Below, piece by piece: positions 6,736-13,506 of a stretch of DNA of 13,506 bases (its first letter is position 1; each line of letters opens with the position of its first letter). The stretch comes from a candidate division SR1 bacterium CG_4_9_14_3_um_filter_40_9 (lineage in GTDB: Bacteria; Patescibacteriota; Gracilibacteria; Absconditabacterales; Absconditicoccaceae). Position numbers and translations under genes: made by a program. Where the stretch lies: contig PFWQ01000020.1 of the NCBI GenBank assembly GCA_002791215.1, forward strand, positions 1 through 13,506, given 5' to 3'. The notes beneath the pieces are model-generated. The model was not told the origin of the DNA. It did no database searches and was given only the letters and a program-made list of their open reading frames with translations.

Positions 6736-7086
6736 ATGCCATTCAAAAGAAAATTTACATCGGCGAAAAAACCGACAGTGACTGTACATACGAAGAAAAT
6801 GCCTGCCTGGTCAGACAAGTCTGAAGGGGAATGGAAAAATTGTCATTGTTGCGGGGAATTTTTTGTTCTTCTGCTACTTATAGCAAATGTAGTGCTCACT
6901 GGACTCGTTTTATACCAGCAAAGAAACATTGAATCCATGAGAGTAGGAGGAAGAGAAAATTATGAAATGCTCAGAGATGTTTTCGAATCAGAAGGATTTA
7001 AAGCACAACAAAAACAACAGATCCAGCAAGCTATGCAGATGTATCAAGTACCAGCTGATGATGTTGAAGAAACACCGGCACAATAA
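6736..7086 (+). CDS. Small single-pass membrane protein with CHCC and VGGREN motifs
   Basis: The 116-residue protein has a basic N-terminus (about 1-32), a Cys-rich CHCC cluster (36-39), one hydrophobic helix (about 42-60) and a C-terminal segment after it: SMRVGGRENYEMLRDVF, then a Gln-rich helix (KAQQKQQIQQAMQMY). The C-terminal segment is shared with the next two genes, so the three form a tandem family. By the positive-inside rule the basic N-terminus would be cytoplasmic and the VGGREN part outside. The CHCC cluster just before the membrane could bind metal or be redox-active, which is inference. No UGA is used. It is followed after 31 bases by the next gene, probably as one operon. It ends in TAA. 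Function unknown. Confidence 0.85.
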   Translation: MPFKRKFTSAKKPTVTVHTKKMPAWSDKSEGEWKNCHCCGEFFVLLLLIANVVLTGLVLYQQRNIESMRVGGRENYEMLRDVFESEGFKAQQKQQIQQAMQMYQVPADDVEETPAQ

Positions 7087-7117
7087 AGTTTTTTAATTTT
7101 TTAAATTATATTCTATC

Positions 7118-7408
7118 ATGACACACGAAACCAATAAGAACACTACAACAGCTGTGATAGCACTTTTGGCTATCAACGTATTACTTCTCGTATATGTAGG
7201 ATTTTTCAAGCACGATGCAGTATGGTTAGAGACCATGAAAGTAGGATGAAGAGAGAATATGACTCTCGTACAACAACTCTACAATTCTGATATGTACAAG
7301 ACACAACAGACTCAAGCTATCCAGCAAGTATTGTCTTCTATCAATCAGCAAGCCGTTCAACCAACAGTTGAAACACAACCAGCCGCTGAAGCTCCAGTAG
7401 CAGAATAG
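7118..7408 (+). CDS. Anchor-only paralogue of the downstream DsbA-like protein
   Basis: This 96-residue gene has an in-frame UGA (7247-7249) that hides it under the standard code. Residues 11-30 form a membrane helix. Then come LETMKVGGREN (UGA = Gly44) and MTLVQQLYNSDMYKTQQTQAIQQ, identical at protein level to the next gene, followed by a Pro/Ala/Glu tail. At DNA level 73 bases (7256-7328) are identical to 7576-7648. It is equivalent to the first ~75 residues of the DsbA-like neighbour without its thioredoxin domain. The UGA lines up with GGA in the upstream paralogue and GGT in the downstream one. It ends in TAG, 29 bases before the next start. No Shine-Dalgarno is seen. Function unknown; pairing with its neighbours through the Gln-rich helix is possible. 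Confidence 0.88.
7256..7328 (+). repeat. 73-bp direct repeat, copy 1
   Basis: Identical over 73 bases to 7576-7648. It encodes the segment from NMTLVQQ to IQQ in the middle gene of the paralogous trio. The flanking sequence is diverged, which points to recent partial duplication or gene conversion. Confidence 0.9.
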
Positions 7409-7437
7409 GCCTTTTATCATTTTATTATTAGTGTATC

Positions 7438-8274
7438 ATGGCTCAAGAACAAAAAAAAGATATGAGTACAGTTTTGGTAGTACTTTCTGCTATTACGGTA
7501 CTATTGACGCTCTATGTAGGTTTCTTCAAAAAGGATGCATTTTCGTTGGAGACCATGAAAGTAGGTGGTCCAGAAAATATGACTCTCGTACAACAACTCT
7601 ACAATTCTGATATGTACAAGACACAACAGACTCAAGCTATCCAGCAAGCACTGGCGAGTATCACTGCACCTGCCACAGATACGACAGAGACAGCAGCGCC
7701 TGCAACAACTACTATCGATAAAGCAAAGATCAATGCCATCAAAAAAGCTTGATATGTGGAAGGTAAAGAAAATGCCAGAATCATCATCCTCGAATATTCT
7801 GAATTCCTTTGCCCATATTGCAAGAGACAGAGCGATGACAAGACTATAGAACAAGTAATATCCAAATATCCAAACGATGTAAATATGATGTTCAGAAACT
7901 ACATCGTCCATGGAGAGCCGGCAAAAGCGCCAGCAGAAGCATTGGAATGTGTCGGAGAACTCGGAGGATCAGACGCTTATTATAGGTATATACCCATGGT
8001 GTTCGCACTTGATGATAAATCAGAGACGAACTTAGTAGGATTGGCAAAAAGAGTTGGAGTCAACGAATCCAAATTCACTGCTTGTTTAAAGAGCGATAAG
8101 CATCTTACTGCGATTGATGATTCTACATCAGAAGGAAGGACATTATTTGGAGTAAATGGCACTCCAGGCAATGTCGTCATCGATAATGAGAAATGAACAT
8201 ATACGCTCGTAGCTGGAGCATATCCAGTAAGCGAATTCGTGAAAGTGATCGATGGAATCCTCAACGCTAAATAG
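7438..8274 (+). CDS. Membrane-anchored DsbA-like thiol-disulfide oxidoreductase
   Basis: The 278-residue protein is complete only with UGA read as Gly at 7750 (Gly105) and 8194 (Gly253). Residues about 10-30 are a membrane helix. Residues 38-72 are the ETMKVGG-x-EN...QQTQAIQQ segment shared with the two upstream genes. A Thr/Ala-rich linker leads to a DsbA/thioredoxin-4 fold: IIILEYSEFLCPYCKR with the CPYC active site (C125, C128), MMFRNYIVHGEPAK, and the cis-proline loop GVNGTPG (P243). Two more cysteines (in ALECVG and TACLK) may form a structural disulfide. The family makes or shuffles disulfides in exported proteins; this domain would face outward. It is the last gene of the operon, ends in TAG, and is followed by strong hairpins. 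No DsbB/VKOR partner is in the window. Confidence 0.92.
7576..7648 (+). repeat. 73-bp direct repeat, copy 2
   Basis: Identical to 7256-7328, here inside the DsbA-like gene. Confidence 0.9.
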
Positions 8275-8338
8275 CTCGACCGCCTAAAGAATAAGTGAAA
8301 CGAAATTCTTTAGGATGCAAGAGCTATCCAGCTGGATA
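8272..8338. other. Multi-hairpin 3' element after the DsbA-like gene
   Basis: The outer stem TAGCTC (8272-8277, containing the stop codon) pairs with GAGCTA (8321-8326). It encloses a perfect 10-bp hairpin, CCTAAAGAAT (8283-8292) with ATTCTTTAGG (8305-8314), whose 12-base loop is AAGTGAAACGAA. Next comes a perfect 14-base palindrome, TATCCAGCTGGATA (8325-8338), which overlaps the right arm, so the folds compete. No T tract follows. It may be a 3' stabiliser or processing element, or a mobile repeat. Confidence 0.5.
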
Positions 8339-8361
8339 AGTCACAAAACAAAAAAAATAAG

Positions 8362-8410
8362 AAAACCCCTTGTAGAGATGTTTACACAAAACGTCTCTAC
8401 AAGGGGTTTT
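8362..8410. terminator. Long bidirectional terminator between convergent units
   Basis: AAAACCCCTTGTAGAGA (8362-8378) and TCTCTACAAGGGGTTTT (8394-8410) form a perfect 17-bp stem. It extends by a T-G wobble and GTTT/AAAC to about 22 bp around an ACACA loop. The flanks provide a T tract on both strands. It serves the DsbA operon (plus) and the ValRS cluster (minus, stop at 8425). Confidence 0.88.
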
Positions 8411-8424
8411 TGCAACAATGAAAT

Positions 8425-11400
8425 TTATTTGGTCTTCAGCTTGTTGATCTCATATTCCATCTCTAGGATGGCTTTCTTGGCCTTGGTGATCTCTTTTCTC
8501 TTTTTTTCAATTTCATCTTCCTTGCTCTTGTGTACCACCATAGCGGAAACGGTATTTTTGAGATATTGGAGATAATCATTCATTTGATCAAACTCTTTTT
8601 TGAGCTCGATGACACCCTTAGGTTTTTCTTCTATATGTATCACATGTCCGACTTTGAGTCCGACAGTCATATCGATGATGTCTTCGGTAGTGTATCAGCA
8701 AGGATGATCATCGTTGATATTGAGATATTCCATCTTGTTGATATTCACGATCTTTTTGATAGTAGCTTCATTGGATTTGGTGAATCTTAGGAAGTCAGGA
8801 TTCGCTTTTATGAACGTGTCGACCGGCGTATGTTTTTTACATGACAATCAGTCCTTGATGGCAAGGAGCTTATCGATGATATCCATAAAGAGTTGGATCT
8901 TATAATTCTTGTTGATAGCCTCCAAAAAATCTCACTGAAGTCTTTGTTCGCTCAGATATCATTGGAATCACATCAACATCCGAAGCTTCTCGCTGACAAA
9001 AGGTGCGAAAGGCCAGAGCAGCTTTAGCATTTTGCTGACGACCAAGAGCATGACTTTTTCGGTGAGGGGGGATTTACTGTTCTTGCTGACCTCCAGATAT
9101 TTGTCGCAAAAATCATTTTTTATGATTTGTAGAAGTTTCTTCCCAAATTCAGAAACATTATTTGAAAATATATATACATCTACATCTTGATAGAGATTTC
9201 TTATCTTGTTCAAAATCCACAAATCGAAATCCTGGAGATTGAGGACATTTTTTTCCAATTCCTTCTCGAGTGTGCTGAGCGTTATCTTTTTTTTGCCATA
9301 GCTTCTTTCCGCTTTGAGAGCGATATATCTCGATGCATTCCAAAACTTATTGATGAATTCTTCATAGGTATGAATCTTGCTGTGGTCGAAGGTAGCAAGC
9401 TCATCTCATTCCAACATCAGATAGAGTCTCGTCGTATCGGCGCCGAATTCTCTTACTAGATCAGCAGGGTCTATATTGTTGTCGCAGAGCGCTCACATCT
9501 TTTTTTTCTTGGCATCGCAGAATGTTTTGTTGATGAAAATAGTATCGCAGAGCAAAATATCTTTCAATTCCAAAGAGAGTAATAATACCTTATTGATTTC
9601 CAAAAGCACATTTTCTCCGCTTACCATAAGTGCAGGCCTAAACTTGGATTTCCCTTTCTTCTCATCAAAGATTCATAGACTATAGAGGATGAGCGCCGCA
9701 TTGACAAATGAGATATCAAATTTACTTTTTTCCTGTCTGAGTCATTTATCTCTTTGGATCAATTTATCTACATCAAATTGATATTTTTGATCAGAGACCT
9801 GCTTGATGGCAAATGAAGCATCCAAAATTTTGATGAATGATGCTGCAAAATTTTCTAGATTAACTCATTTATCCTTGCCTGCATAGTGCATGACTTCTTT
9901 CAATTCTTTGAGCTGTGGTGTGTAGACTCCAAGTTCCTTATCCATGGTATCTATATAGGTCTGGAGCACTGTTTGGTCCGAGCCGACATTCGTCGTAAGT
10001 AAGATGGTCATCAGATGATCCATCTCGAATGTCGCATTCAGACGCCCGTCGGCGATCAGATTAAAAATGATTAGCGAAAGGATGACTTTCAATTTCTGCT
10101 TATTCTTATCTCTCTTGTAGCTTTCCAATACATCGACTTCATCTAGCACGTAGATCATTCATTTGTTCTCACTGATCCAAATCGGCAATCATTGACCAAA
10201 AAGATAATTTTTGGAGATGCACCATCTATCGATGGTATCCAAATGTTCTTTGAGGGAACTTATATATCTTGCTGGAAACGTTTTGACCGTTCAATTATCG
10301 ATAGACAAGGAAAGTTTTTCTTTGGCTTTCTCTACATGGAGGAACCGTTGGACAAGACACATAACCTGGAGTTTTTCGCCGGTCTTCTTACACATAGGAA
10401 CTTCGTAATCACAGTTTTCTACGCTTACCATATTATCGATGTCATCAAGATTTTGCAAAATATTCCCCATGAATTCATCAACTTTCTTCCCATCAAAATC
10501 ACCTGCATGTTTTGTGAAGCACCCATCCTGATCAATAGCGAAATGATCTACAGGGAGTTTATGATCCTTGGCGATCTGTAAAGAAAAAAGATCATGCGCA
10601 GGAGTGATTCTGATGATGCCGTTGTTGGCGAACATATCCACTCTCGCATCAGCGATGATAGGGATAGTCCTGTTGACGATAGGTATGATGGCCTTCTGTC
10701 CTATGAGATTATGATATCTTTTGTTGTCAGGATGCACGGCGAGCGCCACATCACCGAAGATGGTTTCCGGAGAAGTCGTCACGACATTCACCGAGTTATT
10801 CTTGGTACTGATAAAATATTTGATAGTATATTTCTTTCCTTTCTGCTTCTCAAATTTTACTTCATCTCTTCCAAGCGATGTCTGGTATTTTGTATTCCAG
10901 TACACGATATCTTCAGCCTCATAGATGATATCATCTTGCACCAATTGATAAAAAAGCTTTCTGAGGAAACGCGAAAAATGCAAACCAAATGTGGAAGGTG
11001 AGCTTGTCTGCCCATTCGGCAGGCGTTCAAAGTCCATTCAGATTCAGAGTTTTTGTAGTTGGTGTTCGTTATGTTTTTTCTGTCTCTTGATATGCTGTTG
11101 CATCACATCCCAAAATTGTGCTTTGGAGATTTTCTCCTTGCTGGTTCATATTTTCTTAAGTTGTCTCTGGATATGTTCGTTCGCCAAAAACGAGCCATAA
11201 TATCGTGACGGCCGGAATTCAGCTTTCTTGTCTATCATATGATAATATCTTGCGAGTATGTCTTGGAGGACGACGTTTTCTGCGTGTCCTAGATGAAGGT
11301 TGGTGGAGGTGGGCAATGGTAGAGAGATAAATGTCTTGCTGTCTTTGCTGTCGGGTGAAAAGTCCTCTTCCTTCCGTAATGCAGTGATTTCATTCTCTAC

Positions 11401-11436
11401 CGCCTCGGCATTATATTTTTTGGAAAAATCACTCAT
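8425..11436 (-). CDS. valS: Divergent valyl-tRNA synthetase (class I, ValRS-like)
   Basis: One 1003-residue frame appears when UGA is Gly (at least 16 UGAs). The order is that of ValRS, the cytoplasmic enzyme charging tRNA-Val. It runs: N-terminal YNAEAVENE; class I HLGH (48-51); editing domain with TTSPETIFGD (about 220-229), RTIPIIAD and ITPAHD (277-282); WCISKN (405-410); FGADTTRLY and NKFWNASRY; WPFAPFVSE in the anticodon domain; and a C-terminal coiled coil (LQYLKNTVSAMVVHKS...). Several usual signatures are altered. The HIGH context PPPNVTG is LPLPTST, the GxDHAGIATQ block is unrecognisable, TRPET is TSPET, WWGHRIP is LFGQGLP, and KMSKS is KMGAL (646-650). About 150 residues (421-573) replace a much shorter connector. 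The gene lies 93 bases after the surface-protein gene and ends in TAA. Full charging activity is doubtful; the frame is nonetheless kept open. Confidence 0.85.
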
Positions 11437-11529
11437 AAAATAGTTAAAAATCGATAAAAATAGTTAAAATGGTTAAAAATTGTGTTGCAAGTTTCATCAA
11501 GTTTTATCAAATTCTATCTCTTGGTTTGT
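11437..11529. repeat. AT-rich spacer with short direct repeats
   Basis: This 93-base gap lies before the ValRS start. It contains three or four imperfect copies of (A)TAGTTAAAA on the plus strand and, on the minus strand, two adjacent TTGAT[AG]AAAC units. A promoter for the ValRS gene could lie here, but the boxes are weak. There is no Shine-Dalgarno and no ORF. Confidence 0.5.
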
Positions 11530-13176
11530 TTATTCAGTCTGTGCATATATATAAAGTCTGTAACTAGAATAGATGAGGAGCGTGATAACGATGAAAAGCA
11601 AAATACTTTCCATAGGTCAGGTCTGTACTTTTTTGACATTATCTACGATGATAGTACTGCCATCAGTACAGACAGCCTCCACTACATAATAAGCATATTT
11701 TTCTTGTTTAGCATCTTTGTTGAATGGATATTCGAATCTATTTTCAAGCACTTCTGCGACCTTGTTCATCTTAGTCACATCAGCAGTTTCAAATTCAGAT
11801 CTATAGATGACATACTTGCTTGCATTCAAAACTCATGACCGAGTGAGATAACGTTTTTCGCCTATGGTGACATCAGTCACGATGATTCATTTGACTATAC
11901 AATTAGAGCCGCTCGGAGAAAGATCTCCGATAGTCGCGCTTACGATATCTGATGCTGAGCCGAGTTCCATGCCTGCAGCATCGAGAGGGATGATTTTGAA
12001 GTAATAGGTAGTTCAGGTAAGCAGATTCTCTAGTAACATTTCATTGATATTGACGGTAACGCTTTGTACCAAGTTTGATTCTCAAGTTCCATAAAAGACT
12101 TTATATTTAGACGCTTCACCGATGACTTCCCGAGTGATGTTGAGTTTATTTTTGGTCACCGGATCAGAAAAAAGTCTGACCTTACCTATAGCTGTTCATT
12201 TTTCTATAATCAAATCAGCGATTCCGGAATAAGATTTTTTCTGGCCATTGAGCATCAAGTGGACGATAAGGCCTATATTCCCAGCGGTGTCCATCATCAG
12301 TTCTTTTTTGAATACTCAAGGTGAAGATTTCTCCATAGGAACTACCGGCGTGCCATTACTCAATTGCAATTCCGCAGAAGAGACTGCATCATTGGTGTCT
12401 ACGATAAATGTTGCCTTGGTACCTTGCTTCATTTTGGTGCTCGGCAATACCTGTATGCTGTTGAACACGCCGTCTGCGATAGGTGCATACGTGAAGGAGA
12501 TCACATCTGATTCGCCGATGATGGTATTGTTTACGTCTAGTATTTTGACTTGAAGCGTATTTGTTCAAACGACGACTCAGGTGACGAAAGTATTGATACT
12601 TCCGATAGCATCCGTGATTCATTGTGTAGCTGATACATTATTCAATCGAATTTCATACGGAGAGTTCGGCAAATCCAAAGATGAACCGAAAACGCTCACT
12701 ATCTCATTTTTTTCTGTGCCGGACTGGGTAGGGGAGTCGATGGTTACTGGTTTGGCGTTTGTACTAGCCTGGCTTCCTACGATGACTGTCTTTTCTCCTT
12801 TGATGCTATCATTGGCTATATCTGAGACTTGTATGGTATAGGTTCATTCTTTTTTGATGATGAGTCATTTGGAAAACAATTTCACTCACTGATCCTGAGG
12901 TGCAAAGGTATAGAGGTGATCACTAGGAACAACATATTCGCTAGGATCGATAGATCAGATTACATCGATATAGGCGTCTCCTTCGTATTCCTTGATGACG
13001 GTGCCATCGCCTTTGACGGCTTTGATAGTCATATCTACGGGCGTATTGGGATCAAAAGAGCTAGGTTGTACTTCTACCACAAAAGCTTCCGGCTCGGCTG
13101 CATGAGTTTTTATATAAGAAAATATCATAACGGCGACAAACAAGCTAGCAATAAGAATTTTATGCGAATGTCTCAT
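11530..13176 (-). CDS. Exported Ig-like/FN3-like surface protein with C-terminal membrane anchor
   Basis: The 548-residue protein is read continuously with UGA as Gly, which joins several pieces. The ATG at 13174-13176 is chosen because it follows the upstream stop (13199) and gives a clean signal peptide (hydrophobic core then THAAEP). The ATG 17 codons earlier overlaps the previous gene. Three beta-sandwich-like modules follow. The first is FVVEVQPSSFDPNTPVDMTIKA...GTYTIQVSD. The second is glucodextranase-B-like (PVTIDSPTQSGTEKNEIVSVFG...GTNTLQVKILD). The third is FN3-like (ENLLTGTTYYFKIIPLDAAG). A further strand-rich region with a few Cys leads to a C-terminal membrane helix (ESILLFIVITLLIYSSY) and a short tail. 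Such proteins act in adhesion or as envelope scaffolds; the ligand is unknown. It probably shares an operon with the gene upstream. It ends in TAA. Confidence 0.87.
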
Positions 13177-13198
13177 GAGTGCATAAGAGGGATAAAAA

Positions 13199-13506
13199 TT
13201 AATTCTGGTGAAGCGTCTTGCCTTCATCTAAGTTTCCGATAGCCAATGCTTGTATATCTCCATTACCCAGAGTAGCATTTCCTTCGCTGAGTAATATGTA
13301 TGGATTGCTTCCGCTGAATGGTATCATAAATAGGTTTTGATCATAATCTAACCCTGTAAGTGTAGCGGGTATGAGCCTGATATCAAAGCCGTCTTCTCTC
13401 TGATCCGTGATTTCATACGGGAATTGCGAATCTATCTTAGTGAAGTCCACAATTACGCTGGTAGGGTCCAAAGTGACGGAAAAGAGTATTTCAGTGAAAT
13501 CTTTCA
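13199..13506 (-). CDS. C-terminal part of a probable secreted beta-rich protein (start outside window)
   Basis: About 102 codons of the 3' end are present, ending in TAA 22 bases before the next start, so the two genes are likely co-transcribed. The visible part has alternating strands (EILFSVTLDPTSVIVDF, then a GLDYDQNLFMIPFSG hairpin-like segment and ILLSEGNATLGNGDIQALAIGNL). This is weakly like a cohesin or similar beta-sandwich. No membrane helix or sorting motif is seen at the C-terminus. I do not recognise the family. Its place next to an Ig-like surface protein suggests an envelope or secreted role. Confidence 0.7.
   Translation of the reverse strand, partial: KDFTEILFSVTLDPTSVIVDFTKIDSQFPYEITDQREDGFDIRLIPATLTGLDYDQNLFMIPFSGSNPYILLSEGNATLGNGDIQALAIGNLDEGKTLHQN

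Noticed and set aside
7750..7752. UGA as selenocysteine, tryptophan or programmed readthrough
   Set aside because: The positions align with glycine in paralogues and families, not Cys or Trp. There are many UGAs per gene and no SECIS-like hairpin right after them.
10192..11001. Plus-strand ORFs of 129 and 135 residues opposite the ValRS gene
   Set aside because: They show no domain features and are antisense to well-aligned ValRS coding sequence.
4374..11148. Chains of short same-strand, same-frame ORFs that look like pseudogenes or frameshifts (GerMN, RluA, ValRS regions)
   Set aside because: All pieces of each chain lie in a single frame and are separated only by TGA. Reading TGA as Gly restores complete families with glycines at conserved sites. 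No TAA/TAG or frameshift interrupts them.

Overview
The window looks like part of a candidate-phyla-radiation (Patescibacteria) genome that reads UGA as glycine (translation table 25, known from Gracilibacteria/BD1-5 and Absconditabacteria/SR1). Read with the standard code, most long genes break into adjacent same-frame pieces. Read with UGA=Gly they join into full-length MurB, RluA-type, DsbA-type, GerMN and valyl-tRNA-synthetase-like proteins. The UGA codons fall on family glycines, for example the GGG of the MurB FAD motif and TG-x-x-HQIR of RluA. Every complete gene ends in TAA or TAG. A natural internal control lies at 7247-7249, where one tandem paralogue has TGA and its neighbours have GGA or GGT. 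I cannot tell the two phyla apart from this window.

Layout: 1-932 (-) is murB, cut by the window edge. It is followed by a 90-bp inverted-repeat element and a Pro/Gln-rich unknown gene (1078-2166, -) with a consensus promoter. Divergently, 2328-2711 (+) encodes a single-RRM RNA-binding protein with its own terminator. Next come a strongly structured probable small RNA (2797-2938), a hairpin repeat, and an RNHCP zinc-ribbon gene (3033-3344, +). An exported unknown gene (3348-3980, -) converges on it. A two-gene minus-strand operon at 4269-5317 encodes two membrane proteins with near-identical N-terminal anchors, one carrying a GerMN domain. An RluA-family pseudouridine synthase follows (5478-6449, -).

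The plus-strand operon 6736-8274 holds three membrane-anchored paralogues sharing a VGG-x-EN segment. The last is extended by a DsbA-like CPYC thioredoxin domain. A 22-bp bidirectional terminator separates it from a convergent minus-strand cluster: a diverged ValRS (8425-11436), a large exported Ig/FN3-like surface protein (11530-13176) and the end of another probable surface gene (13199 to the edge).

Functionally the window mixes housekeeping (peptidoglycan synthesis, rRNA modification, tRNA charging) with envelope proteins. The most unusual points are: the recoding; the ValRS-like protein, which keeps HLGH but has lost KMSKS and other signatures while its frame stays open; two separate cases of an 'anchor-only' paralogue beside an 'anchor plus domain' paralogue; a short repeat inserted in frame in two unrelated proteins; and the 2797-2938 RNA. 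Recognisable Shine-Dalgarno sequences are missing in front of nearly all genes.
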